DNA of 55,655 bases. It comes from a virus. Position numbers and translations under genes: made by a program. A model generated the notes under the pieces. That model worked only from the letters and a program-made list of their open reading frames with translations, had not been told where the DNA came from and did not search any database. Location of the stretch: the IMG/VR virus record IMGVR_UViG_3300001686_000006, positions 1 to 55,655 of that record; one strand, written 5' to 3'. Below are positions 33,966-40,908 of this stretch, one piece after another; within the stretch, counting starts at the first letter, position 1, and every line of letters begins with the position of its first letter.

Positions 33966-34853
33966 ATGTCCAGCAGTGAGGAACGAGGCCGCGTGGCGAA
34001 GGATCGTACGCTGTCTCGCGAAAAGCAGATCGAGATGGCGAAGGCTCTGAAGGACAAAGGTCAGTCGAACGCGAGTATCGCCCACATCATGCAGCTCAAC
34101 GAAAGCAGTGTACGCGAGCTGCTCAAGCCGAAAGGCACCCAAGCTAAGGAGAGTAACGTGCAAATTGAAGGTCCCTATTCCATGAAGTCCGTGGACGGGC
34201 TGAAGACCCCCGTCTATATTTTTCTGCCCGGAGGAGAGGGCCAGCGTAAGCACATCGGCGAGGCCACGGTCAGCTCGGGTGAACCCGGCATGACCTTCGC
34301 CGTCGAATTGAACGAGCCGTACAAGGATATCGAGACGGCACATTTCGATGTTCCGATGCGGTATGTCTATTTGAACCGTCCCGATAAGCCCAGGATCAAC
34401 TGGCGCCACAACTGTCTCACCCCGGATATTCACGATGGCCGTCCGGGAGCGATTTGGAACATTCCGCTGGGATATGCGGTGTCGATTTTCTCGAAGGAGA
34501 GCCTGCAGGAGCTCGTTATCGAGCGCATCTATTCCGATGCCATGCAGTTCGTGGAGGCCTCCCCGTTTGTTCAGCGGGGCACCGACGTCTCCACGGAATA
34601 CACTCAGGAATGGGCCGAGCAGGTCAAGTACGAGGCCGAGAGGCGCTATCCGACTATCCTCCAGCACAAGGTCGGAGAGCTTTCCCGATATTACAAGACG
34701 CCAAGCTGGGAGCTCGAGCAGCAGGAGGCAATTAGCCGACTTAAGGAGAACAAACTCAACCCGTACTACGAGCCGCTGCACTCTCACGACACGATCAATC
34801 TGCTCTGCCGCATTCTCGGCGTCAGTGCTGAGATGAGCGTGGGGGGACAATAG
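33966..34853 (+). CDS. HTH-domain fusion protein with embedded ribosome site
   Basis: 295 residues. Residues 10-55 form a helix-turn-helix (REKQIEMAKALKDKGQSNAS, ESSVRELL). After residue 60 the DNA reads AAGCTAAGGAGAGTAAC-GTG at 34141-34160, matching the leader of neighbouring genes (e.g. before 32722), and GTG is in frame. The remaining 231 residues could thus also be made separately. The C-part is unrecognised, with a proline-rich beta start and a helical end (EQQEAISRLKENKLNPYYEPLH). The layout suggests a fused pair of formerly separate genes. Confidence 0.7.
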   Translation: MSSSEERGRVAKDRTLSREKQIEMAKALKDKGQSNASIAHIMQLNESSVRELLKPKGTQAKESNVQIEGPYSMKSVDGLKTPVYIFLPGGEGQRKHIGEATVSSGEPGMTFAVELNEPYKDIETAHFDVPMRYVYLNRPDKPRINWRHNCLTPDIHDGRPGAIWNIPLGYAVSIFSKESLQELVIERIYSDAMQFVEASPFVQRGTDVSTEYTQEWAEQVKYEAERRYPTILQHKVGELSRYYKTPSWELEQQEAISRLKENKLNPYYEPLHSHDTINLLCRILGVSAEMSVGGQ

Positions 34854-35201
34854 ATGGATCAGGATAAACGAGCACTATTTATTCTGGCCACCCACACGCT
34901 CCGGTTCGCCACGGAGCATCCTTATGCCGCCACAGGGATATTTGGGGCAGCAGTGGGCTCCGCAGTCACCTACCGGGTGATGAAGTACGAAATGGTAAAC
35001 GAAGCGGCGACCAAGGTGTTCACCCCCAAAGTCTACAAGCTGGCGCTTTCCACAGAAGATCTGCATCGACTGTTGGCTGATCCGGCCTACGAGATGTGTT
35101 GGGACACACCAGATGCTTCGCTGATCATCACCTCAGAGAAAAAGGTGCCGCCGAAGGAATTGCCGATCATCCAAGTGATGGACAACGAACCCGAGGAGTG
35201 A
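34854..35201 (+). CDS. Hypothetical protein with one hydrophobic segment
   Basis: 115 residues. Starts immediately after the previous stop (TAG-ATG). A Gly/Ala-rich hydrophobic stretch (YAATGIFGAAVGSAVTY) around residues 24-40, then STEDLHRLLADPAYEM and a charged tail. Possibly membrane associated. Stop overlaps the next start. Confidence 0.65.
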   Translation: MDQDKRALFILATHTLRFATEHPYAATGIFGAAVGSAVTYRVMKYEMVNEAATKVFTPKVYKLALSTEDLHRLLADPAYEMCWDTPDASLIITSEKKVPPKELPIIQVMDNEPEE

Positions 35202-35536
35202 TGAACAAAAAACAGCAAATTGTCGATCTGGTCAGAGCGCAACCGGGGATTTCCAGTCAAGATATTTCTAAAACGCTGGGAATTACTCGAGTTGAACTCA
35301 GCGCGCATACGTCTTATCTGCGCGATGTCAAAAACCAGATATACAACCAAGGTAAAAATGGTCGCTCGTTTCTGTGGTATCCGGTTACCGCAGAAACCGA
35401 AGATCAGATTCCGTTTATCCACGAAGCTCGAGCCATACTCAAAGATCTGCAACAAACGCCTGTAGCCCATCGAGAACGGCGTTTGGCTAAGCTGTTAAGC
35501 GAGCGAGAAGCTTCGCGGGAAAAACACATCCTATAA
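35201..35536 (+). CDS. Winged-helix DNA-binding protein 2
   Basis: 111 residues. VRAQPGISSQDISKTLGITRVELSAHTSYLRD and a wing ending FLWYP match the winged-helix plan of 32465 and 35649. A Lys/Arg/Glu-rich helix follows. The stop codon lies inside promoter P16 (TATAA of the -10), so this gene and P16 share bases. Confidence 0.75.
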   Translation: MNKKQQIVDLVRAQPGISSQDISKTLGITRVELSAHTSYLRDVKNQIYNQGKNGRSFLWYPVTAETEDQIPFIHEARAILKDLQQTPVAHRERRLAKLLSEREASREKHIL

Positions 35537-35537
35537 T
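35512..35537 (+). promoter_or_regulatory. Phage promoter P16
   Basis: TTCGCG, GGAAAAACACATCC spacer, TATAAT; third spacer class. Embedded in the end of the upstream gene. Confidence 0.83.
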
Positions 35538-35615
35538 AGAAGAGAACGGACTTGACGTCCAGATTCATACCACCGATCCCCGGTAGCAATGAATCTTCTC
35601 TTCTATATTTTTTTG
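35538..35615 (+). ncRNA. Short structured RNA after P16
   Basis: Closing stem AGAAGAGAA (35538-35546) with TTCTCTTCT (35596-35604). Inside: 35548-35551 with 35557-35560; 35562-35568 with 35589-35595; and 35572-35575 with 35581-35584. A T run follows. No protein frame fits. It is a promoter, compact fold, terminator unit. Confidence 0.6.
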
Positions 35616-35648
35616 AGGAGACCTCAACCCAAACTATAAGGACCCATC

Positions 35649-35861
35649 ATGCTTACGACAACCAAGGAAGGCAACTCGAAACGAGTTCTCGAGATCGTCC
35701 TGGACGATCCGGGGGTTTCCGTCGATCATATTTACGATCGGCTGAACGGCGAAGTCACCCGGAAGCAGATCAGCAACTCTCTGCATTTTCTGCGTCGTAC
35801 CAACCAGATCGAGAACTTGGGCAGGCATGCCAAGGGTGCCAGCTGGTATCCCAAGCAGTAG
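35649..35861 (+). CDS. Winged-helix DNA-binding protein 3
   Basis: 70 residues; AAGGACC upstream. VLDDPGVSVDHIYDRL, VTRKQISNSLHFLRRTNQIENL and GASWYP follow the recognition-helix and wing arrangement. It is compact, like an operator-binding repressor. Paralogue of 32465 and 35201; possible regulator of the P-type promoters (inference). Confidence 0.78.
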   Translation: MLTTTKEGNSKRVLEIVLDDPGVSVDHIYDRLNGEVTRKQISNSLHFLRRTNQIENLGRHAKGASWYPKQ

Positions 35862-35894
35862 TAACGAGACCTCAACCCCAAACTAGGAGCAAGG

Positions 35895-36359
35895 ATGTTC
35901 GATAAGTTCAAAGCACGAATCGCCAAGTTGGAGGAGGACCACGACAACTTGCGTAAGCTCCATCAGCACGTGGATAGCAACAAGATCGCCTATGCCGCTG
36001 GTGCGAGTGGTCTAGGGTGTCTTATTCTTGGCGGAATGGCCGGATTGGCCTTGGGTCACGAAGTGGCAGTATCGCCAACGGCCAAGAATATGATGCTTCT
36101 TGGCTACAAGTCACCTCAGAGCATCATCCAGGAAACGGTTGTCAATGTGGCTGCCAAAGGATCTCGAGGGCACATCATCGTCGACGGGGCAGGAAATGTT
36201 GTAGGTCGAAGCCTTAGAGAAGCCGCGGCCAACGAGCACGTTCCTTACACCACAATGCGAAACGTGTGCAAGGGACTTCGCGCAACAGCAGGAAACGGTA
36301 AGACGTATACCGATCTCGGTGAGAATCTTAGCGAGCAGATCAAAGTCGGCCTCGCGTAG
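35895..36359 (+). CDS. Membrane protein with glycine-rich span
   Basis: 154 residues. N-terminal coiled coil (LEEDHDNLRKLHQHV), a membrane span (AYAAGASGLGCLILGGMAGLALG), then a beta/helix soluble domain with GHIIVDGAGNVVGRSLREAA. Its stop lies inside promoter P17. Function unknown. Confidence 0.72.
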   Translation: MFDKFKARIAKLEEDHDNLRKLHQHVDSNKIAYAAGASGLGCLILGGMAGLALGHEVAVSPTAKNMMLLGYKSPQSIIQETVVNVAAKGSRGHIIVDGAGNVVGRSLREAAANEHVPYTTMRNVCKGLRATAGNGKTYTDLGENLSEQIKVGLA

Positions 36360-36376
36360 AAATCCCACCGTATAAT
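36351..36376 (+). promoter_or_regulatory. Phage promoter P17
   Basis: CTCGCG, TAGAAATCCCACCG spacer, TATAAT; overlaps the end of the upstream gene. Confidence 0.7.
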
Positions 36377-36485
36377 GAGACCCATCAGGCCGCGCCTAGC
36401 GCGCCGCCAACCGTTCTTGCGTCTAGCACGTATCCGGTTCTCCCGCGTTTCCGCACGTCGGAGTTGATGGGTCTCTTATTTTTTC
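36377..36485 (+). ncRNA. Structured RNA inside an 11-bp terminator-type stem
   Basis: GAGACCCATCA (36377-36387) pairs with TGATGGGTCTC (36465-36475), then a T run. Inside: a GC-rich GCGC-cta-GCGC hairpin near 36393 and a stem 36409-36413 with 36435-36439 closing a small CGT/ACG hairpin. No gene. Its stem sequence is shared with the next element, hinting at duplication. Confidence 0.65.
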
Positions 36486-36508
36486 GCGGGAAAAACCCGC
36501 CGTATAAT
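36483..36508 (+). promoter_or_regulatory. Phage promoter P18
   Basis: TTCGCG, GGAAAAACCCGCCG spacer, TATAAT. Confidence 0.82.
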
Positions 36509-36580
36509 GAGACCCATTTGAGCGCGGCTTTGCCGTACTCCTCGCTAGCGCGGCTTTGCCGTACTGGCGAGATGGGTCTC
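36509..36580 (+). ncRNA. Structured RNA with a 19-base direct repeat
   Basis: Closing stem GAGACCCAT (36509-36517) with ATGGGTCTC (36572-36580). Two exact copies of a 19-base element (36521-36539 and 36547-36565) each contain a CGGC-ttt-GCCG hairpin; a CTCGC/GCGAG stem encloses the second. Likely a designed RNA rather than a coding gene. Confidence 0.65.
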
Positions 36581-36583
36581 ACT

Positions 36584-36642
36584 AAGAGAGCCTCCTATTA
36601 GTGCCTAACAGCCTAAGAGTTGAGGGTTCTCTCTTTTTTTCT
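36584..36642 (+). ncRNA. Terminator-type hairpin after the 36509 RNA
   Basis: AAGAGAG-CCTC (36584-36594) pairs with GAGG...CTCTCTT (36622-36635), followed by TTTTTTT. No TTCGCG promoter immediately precedes it; it may end the preceding transcript. Confidence 0.55.
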
Positions 36643-36666
36643 CACCCCCAAACGCAAGGATGCACA

Positions 36667-37050
36667 ATGTTCAAGAACCTCATCGAGTATCGAGAGATGC
36701 AGCAACTGCGCAAGGATCATCTCAACCAGCAGAAGCGTCGTCAGGCTATCGTTTTGTTCGGCGCCCTGATGGGACTGCTGCTGGTCATGGCCGCCATCGA
36801 GGCAGTTACGGCCAAGGAGCCGGTCAAGCCCGCTACGGTGGCGGCACATGTCACAACGACCAAGCCTCAGCCCACCGACGACACCTCGACGTCGACGAGC
36901 ATTCAGCATGACCAAGAATGGTCGAGCAAGCAGGCGAAGTATTGCCTGAATGTGGGCCAGCAGGCGGGGCTCAAGGAGCCGGAGCTGACCAAGCAGTACG
37001 ACCGCTGTGTCGACCATACGGCCAACTGGCCGATGGAGAAGTTCGAGTAA
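36667..37050 (+). CDS. Single-pass membrane protein
   Basis: 127 residues. Basic coiled N-terminus (LRKDHLNQQKRRQA), membrane span (VLFGALMGLLLVMAAIE), Thr/Pro-rich linker, then a small outer domain with two Cys (YCLNVGQQAG, YDRCVDH). AAGGATG upstream. Could act outside the membrane; a superinfection-exclusion role is speculative. Confidence 0.7.
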   Translation: MFKNLIEYREMQQLRKDHLNQQKRRQAIVLFGALMGLLLVMAAIEAVTAKEPVKPATVAAHVTTTKPQPTDDTSTSTSIQHDQEWSSKQAKYCLNVGQQAGLKEPELTKQYDRCVDHTANWPMEKFE

Positions 37051-37060
37051 GGAGCATAAC

Positions 37061-37246
37061 ATGCACGAGAAGATCGAAAAGCTCAAGCCCATCGCCGGAT
37101 ACGTTCATAGACGCCGTGGTCGTTTCTCGGCGTTCGGTACATTTGTTGTGTTATATCCGTGGCTGAGACGCCCTCGACATGATTGGACAGAGTTCGAGAA
37201 GGACTTCCGCATGTACGACAGGATCCATGCCAAAACCCAAACGTAG
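37061..37246 (+). CDS. Small basic protein
   Basis: 61 residues, ATG after GTAAGGAGCATAAC. Basic/aromatic (YVHRRRGRF, YPWLRRPRHDW). No known family. Confidence 0.6.
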   Translation: MHEKIEKLKPIAGYVHRRRGRFSAFGTFVVLYPWLRRPRHDWTEFEKDFRMYDRIHAKTQT

Positions 37247-37282
37247 TACCTGTAAACCTATACCCAACAGAAAGGATCCGCC

Positions 37283-37441
37283 ATGCGGACCAAGAAGTCG
37301 AAGCGCCTCTATACCGTCGTGTTGGAGTACGCGAACGGTGTGACCCGAACTGTCACGGTCCGGGCGGTCACTCGGGATATCGCCGAACGGCGGGCTCTCA
37401 AATTCAATCGAGGGGCCAAGCGGGTGAGGCATGATGTCTAG
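37283..37441 (+). CDS. 52-residue basic beta protein
   Basis: AGAAAGGATCCGCC upstream. MRTKKSKRLYTVVLEYANG...VTRTVTVRAVTRDIAERRALKF is a beta-beta-alpha fold, strongly basic. Overlaps the start of the next gene. Confidence 0.65.
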   Translation: MRTKKSKRLYTVVLEYANGVTRTVTVRAVTRDIAERRALKFNRGAKRVRHDV

Positions 37442-37622
37442 TAAGCCTAATAAGGTGCTCGAGCATGAGATCAGCCAGGATGAGGCTTACCAGAGGAGTG
37501 GACATCCCATTATTCTTCCGATGAATTCGGTAGTTCGAGGGCTGATGCCTGGATATTACGAACTTCAGCTCCGTGAGAAGAAGCCAAGAATCACCTCCAA
37601 GGAAGTGAAGCGCGATGCGTGA
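37431..37622 (+). CDS. 63-residue hypothetical protein
   Basis: Starts in the end of the previous gene (ATG 37431 or 37434). HEISQDEAYQRSGHPIILP and a charged C-terminus. Overlaps the next start by eight bases, consistent with a coupled operon. Confidence 0.62.
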   Translation: MMSSKPNKVLEHEISQDEAYQRSGHPIILPMNSVVRGLMPGYYELQLREKKPRITSKEVKRDA

Positions 37623-37785
37623 AATCTTCCGTGACAATCAGGCATATTCTCGCAGTCTGTACATCGGTGGCCCGCCGCAGAAGCGCTACGGCTTCTTTTC
37701 GTTCATGTTCGACATCGTGATGACGTTTGTCACCGGGGGCTTCTGGCTGATCTGGATATTTGCCCGGGAGATGCGTCGGCGATGA
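37615..37785 (+). CDS. 56-residue membrane protein
   Basis: Overlaps the previous gene. Basic N-terminus, then a C-terminal span (FFSFMFDIVMTFVTGGFWLIWIF) ending AREMRRR. Very short membrane anchor. Confidence 0.62.
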   Translation: MREIFRDNQAYSRSLYIGGPPQKRYGFFSFMFDIVMTFVTGGFWLIWIFAREMRRR

Positions 37786-37877
37786 GAGTGCTACTGATCA
37801 AGTCAGCCTACTGGGCCGGGTTCTGGATGTCATATTTCCAGACCCGGCGCCGTCTCCGTGAGCCGAGATATTACTGA
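37782..37877 (+). CDS. 31-residue basic peptide
   Basis: ATGA overlap with previous and TGATG overlap with next gene. MRVLLIKSAYWAGFWMSYF then RRRLREPRYY. Likely real from chained overlaps. Confidence 0.5.
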   Translation: MRVLLIKSAYWAGFWMSYFQTRRRLREPRYY

Positions 37878-38152
37878 TGACCAAAGACTGGCAGTTTATC
37901 CTTCTCTACGGCGTAATCATTCTACCCCTCTGGCGTTGGTTTTCTATCTGGGATTACAAACGCATGCTCAAACGTCGGGAAACCAAGTTCCTCAAGATGG
38001 TCAAGGTGCAATTTCCTGATGCTTCTTATGTGACGTTCACGGCGATCGAGACCAGTGACAAACAGGCCATGACTAATCTGGTTCAGCAACTAGGAGCATA
38101 TGAATCAGAGCGAGCACAATTAGACGATTGGCCATGGCCTCGAGTGGATTGA
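37877..38152 (+). CDS. 91-residue membrane-anchored protein
   Basis: Begins in the previous stop. N-terminal span (FILLYGVIILPLWRWF), basic neck, then a mixed soluble domain (SYVTFTAIETSDKQAMTNLVQQL). Function unknown. Confidence 0.65.
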   Translation: MTKDWQFILLYGVIILPLWRWFSIWDYKRMLKRRETKFLKMVKVQFPDASYVTFTAIETSDKQAMTNLVQQLGAYESERAQLDDWPWPRVD

Positions 38153-38161
38153 GCGGAAAAA

Positions 38162-38187
38162 TTCGCGGGAAAAACACGTTATATAAT
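38162..38187 (+). promoter_or_regulatory. Phage promoter P19
   Basis: TTCGCG, GGAAAAACACGTTA spacer, TATAAT. Confidence 0.83.
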
Positions 38188-38244
38188 AGAAGGGAGGAAC
38201 ATAGCCAACTAACCTAGCAAGTTAGCTTGGCTCTCTCTTTTTTT
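38188..38244 (+). ncRNA. Very short promoter-terminator RNA / attenuator
   Basis: AGCCAACTAAC (38203-38213) pairs with GTTAG-(C)-TTGGCT (38221-38232), then CTCTCTTTTTTT. Transcripts from P19 should mostly stop here before the gene at 38276, forming a roughly 50-base RNA or an attenuator. Confidence 0.6.
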
Positions 38245-38275
38245 CCGCCCACCAAGTTCGAGAAAGGCCAGGAGA

Positions 38276-39076
38276 GTGCAGTTTCTCAACGATGTAAAGC
38301 AGAAGGCCACGGTGTTCGCAGAAGCGAACGCGGCTGCTCTGCTCACCGCGGGAGGTGTTGTCGGCACAGTCGCCACCGCAATCCTCACCGGACGCGCCGG
38401 ATTCAAGGCGCACGAAATCCTTCAGACTCTGGAGATGGAAGCAAAGCTCAAGGCGAATAGCTTCGAAAACGACGGCGGAACCGAAGTGGTTTCGCCGACC
38501 ACGTTCGAGAAGTTCGTCGCTGTCGGACCGCAGTTCATTCCGCCGGTCATCGTCGGCGGAGCCACGATCGCCAGTATCGTCATGGCCAATCGAGTGTCGG
38601 CTCAGAAGGCTGCCGCTTTGGCTGCGGCTTACGGGCTGGCCGAGCGCAATCTCTCCGAGTACAAGGAGAAGATCAGCGAGAAGCTCACCGGTCCGAAGAA
38701 GCAGCAACTCGAGGAAGAGCTCTCACAGGATCGAGTCAACCGGACCGACGGTTACCAGAACATCGTCATCGTGGAAGGCGAAGTTCTGTGTTTCGACGAG
38801 CCCACGGGTCGATATTTCCGCAGCACGATGGAGAAGATTCGTAAGGCGGTGAACACCACCAACGCGGAGATCCTCCACTCCGGCTGGGCCAATGCGACCT
38901 TCTTCTACCATGAGCTCGGGCTTACCGCCACGTCATGGACTGACGACATGGGCTGGAACACCGATCAGCTCTTGGATTTGAAGTACGATACGGTCAGATC
39001 GCCGGATGATCGGCCGTGCCTGTCCATCGACTTCACCGTCCTGCCGAAGCCGGATTACGTCCCAAAGCACTTTTAG
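38276..39076 (+). CDS. DUF6353-like membrane protein 1
   Basis: 266 residues, GTG after GAAAGG. Two hydrophobic segments (AALLTAGGVVGTVATAIL near 20-37; FIPPVIVGGATIASIVMA near 90-107), a coiled region, then a C-domain with WANATFFYHELGLTATSWTDDMGWN. Order and motifs match the paralogue at 43939 and, from memory, DUF6353 proteins of Firmicutes and actinobacterial phages. No enzymatic motif; membrane remodelling or host interaction is possible. Confidence 0.68.
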   Translation: MQFLNDVKQKATVFAEANAAALLTAGGVVGTVATAILTGRAGFKAHEILQTLEMEAKLKANSFENDGGTEVVSPTTFEKFVAVGPQFIPPVIVGGATIASIVMANRVSAQKAAALAAAYGLAERNLSEYKEKISEKLTGPKKQQLEEELSQDRVNRTDGYQNIVIVEGEVLCFDEPTGRYFRSTMEKIRKAVNTTNAEILHSGWANATFFYHELGLTATSWTDDMGWNTDQLLDLKYDTVRSPDDRPCLSIDFTVLPKPDYVPKHF

Positions 39077-39105
39077 ACCGACTCGAAGCACCCGAGCTCC
39101 GGTTG

Positions 39106-39354
39106 ATGCCCTGGTATATTCAGCAGCACCGCCAGTGGCATCACCGGGGGAGTCGGTCTGATGGTCCTCGGACCAAACCACCGATAGCGAGCAGCATGGA
39201 AGTGGCGCAAGGGTATCCAACTAACAGAAACCCACGTCGGTGGTTGAACAAGTTAAAGTCAGAGAAGAAGATAAAGTCGAAGCAGTATATACTCAACGAT
39301 CAATGGGGCGATCCGTCCTTGATTCTTGATCGGTCTTTCTTTCTCGACGAATGA
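39106..39354 (+). CDS. Basic hypothetical protein, start uncertain
   Basis: 82 residues from ATG 39106, with no clear ribosome site. A shorter ATG at 39196 would give 52 residues. The C-part (RNPRRWLNKLKSEKKIKSKQ, then DRSFFLDE) is basic then acidic. Reported with reserve. Confidence 0.4.
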   Translation: MPWYIQQHRQWHHRGSRSDGPRTKPPIASSMEVAQGYPTNRNPRRWLNKLKSEKKIKSKQYILNDQWGDPSLILDRSFFLDE

Positions 39355-39381
39355 ACAGCAATCAAATTAGGAGAGTCCAAA

Positions 39382-39477
39382 ATGAAGATGCCCTTTCGCC
39401 GTCGTAAGCAGACCCGGAAGCAGCGTCTGGCCGAAGCTTTCGTCCGGATGATGGAGAACTGGTCGAAGCAGCGGTAA
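39382..39477 (+). CDS. 31-residue basic peptide
   Basis: TTAGGAGAG upstream. MKMPFRRRKQTRKQRLAEAFVRMMENWSKQR is a strongly basic amphipathic helix. It may bind nucleic acid or membrane. Confidence 0.6.
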   Translation: MKMPFRRRKQTRKQRLAEAFVRMMENWSKQR

Positions 39478-39520
39478 GCCTAAATTTCGCACTATCCCCA
39501 AACAAGGAGAGTAACCCAAG

Positions 39521-39772
39521 ATGCTGGGTTTTACCAGCCTGAATCCTGCAGACGGATTCACCACGCCGCTCGGTGAACGAGAGGCTGTGCGTATCATCAT
39601 CACCGAACACGGACGGAGGGTGTTCAAGCAGAGCCTGCTTGGCAGTGCGGTGTTCGGCGTGGGACTCATGTTCACCCTCAACCGCTTCGGCAGCACGAAG
39701 TTGCGCAGCGAGGCGGCAGAAACCGTGGCCAAGGTGGCCGAGGCCGTGGAGCCCAGCGGAGTGACACGATGA
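39521..39772 (+). CDS. 83-residue membrane-associated protein
   Basis: AAGGAGAGTAACCC upstream. Soluble start, a weak span (QSLLGSAVFGVGLMFTL), then an Ala/Glu helix. Overlaps the next start. Confidence 0.62.
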   Translation: MLGFTSLNPADGFTTPLGEREAVRIIITEHGRRVFKQSLLGSAVFGVGLMFTLNRFGSTKLRSEAAETVAKVAEAVEPSGVTR

Positions 39773-39933
39773 CCAAGTTCCTGCTTGGCGTCGCCGTGGG
39801 CTATGTGTTCAGCGACATGATCGATGAGCTCATCACTCGGATTCCCGACACCATGAAGGATTCCGAGCCAACCACACCGTCGCCGATGCCTCCGCCGACA
39901 TCAACCACGACCGCCAGTGAGGAGACTCTGTAA
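39769..39933 (+). CDS. 54-residue protein with Thr/Pro-rich tail
   Basis: ATGA overlap. Short hydrophobic start (FLLGVAVGYVFSDM) then Pro/Ser/Thr-rich linker (EPTTPSPMPPPTST). Overlaps the following gene. Unknown. Confidence 0.6.
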   Translation: MTKFLLGVAVGYVFSDMIDELITRIPDTMKDSEPTTPSPMPPPTSTTTASEETL

Positions 39934-40019
39934 TGAAGTTCATGCTCATTCTCCTTACTGCGTTTCTCGGTGTCGCCGCAGCTGCTTGGGCGATCGAGAA
40001 AGCGTTCATCAAGTCGTAA
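39933..40019 (+). CDS. 28-residue membrane peptide
   Basis: TAATG overlap. MKFMLILLTAFLGVAAAAWAIEKAF is one membrane span, possibly a cleaved signal-like peptide. Chained overlaps support translation. Confidence 0.55.
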   Translation: MKFMLILLTAFLGVAAAAWAIEKAFIKS

Positions 40020-40143
40020 ATAGGCGTTAAAGGACTCCCCAGGGATCGTATGTCCTGGGGCTAGGGTGGGGGTAGCTTCCTACAATTTGGAACGCGCCCC
40101 CACCCGCCGGTCTTTCCATTTCACAACCAGGAGAACTTCAGCC
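40020..40143 (+). promoter_or_regulatory. Leader with G/C hairpin before the 40144 gene
   Basis: CCCCAGG...CCTGGGG hairpin near 40036-40059, without a T run. No P-type promoter. It may regulate the next gene. Confidence 0.35.
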
Positions 40144-40725
40144 TTGCTGAAAAAGACGATTGTCTACGAGAACCCATTCACCCAGCAAATGGTGAGTGAG
40201 GAACATTACTTTCATATCTCCAAGGCTGATCTCATCGAGATGCAGATGGAGAATCTGAATGAGCCCGAGGTAATCAACCCGCAGACCGGGGCCAAGCTCG
40301 AGGGCTACCCGGCCATGCTGCAACGCATCGTCAACGACAAGGACGGCAAGGAGATCCTGGTCGTCGTCAAGGACATGGTGCGCCGAGCCTACGGCAAGAA
40401 ATCTGGAGACCGGTTTCTCCGCAGCCCAGAAATCTGGGAGGAGTTCATCTCCAGCGAAGCCTGGTCTCAGCTATATTTCGAATTATGCACCGACGCCGGT
40501 GCCCAAGCCGATTTCATGAACGGCATATTCCCCAGAGACATGCTGGAAGAAGCTAACAAACTTGCCGCCGCACAGGCGCAAACAAACGGAGACGTGTCTA
40601 CGCCCGAACAGGATGTTCCGGCTGACGTTTCCACACCCAGAGTCCTCACTAATCAAGAAGTGGCTGAGATGGACTCTGATGAACTTAAGTCCGGGCTGGC
40701 CACCGGGCGCTACAAGCTTTCGTAG
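40144..40725 (+). CDS. Tail-assembly-chaperone-like protein, misplaced
   Basis: 193 residues from TTG with AGGAG ten bases upstream; an open extension to 40066 lacks a ribosome site. LKKTIVYENPFTQQMVSEEHYFHISKADLIEMQM, KEILVVVKDMVRRAYGKKSGDRF, WEEFISSEAWSQLYFELCTDA and FMNGIFP resemble a chaperone/assembly family found with tail genes in other phages, from memory. Here it is in the early region, far from tail genes, with a Pro/Thr-rich C-terminus. Either relocated or a related regulator. Confidence 0.5.
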   Translation: MLKKTIVYENPFTQQMVSEEHYFHISKADLIEMQMENLNEPEVINPQTGAKLEGYPAMLQRIVNDKDGKEILVVVKDMVRRAYGKKSGDRFLRSPEIWEEFISSEAWSQLYFELCTDAGAQADFMNGIFPRDMLEEANKLAAAQAQTNGDVSTPEQDVPADVSTPRVLTNQEVAEMDSDELKSGLATGRYKLS

Positions 40726-40908
40726 GACTGATTTTAGATCGCGCGAAGTAAATATCGGATACTAAAGAAGCAAAAAAAGCCGCGTCCATAGTAAGTGAAT
40801 CATGGAGTAGGCGAGATTCACCTTTGACTACCGGAGAGACAACCGGGAAAGAAGAACTCCACCGACGCGATCACATAATATTATAGCAAACCCAAGCTAG
40901 GAGAGTAT
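40726..40908 (+). ncRNA. Structured RNA with a possible pseudoknot
   Basis: GATCGCG (40737-40743) pairs with CGCGATC (40866-40872). Inside: a 7-bp hairpin 40795-40801 with 40815-40821, and CCGG/CCGG (40831-40834 with 40842-40845). The hairpin loop TGGAGT (40803-40808) can pair with ACTCCA (40856-40861), outside the hairpin: a six-base-pair pseudoknot. No gene fits the interval and no P-type promoter is seen. Confidence 0.5.

Noticed and set aside
36509-36580. CRISPR-like array from the 19-base repeat
   Set aside because: Only two copies, 26 bases apart, each a hairpin inside a closed stem; no third repeat or cas gene.
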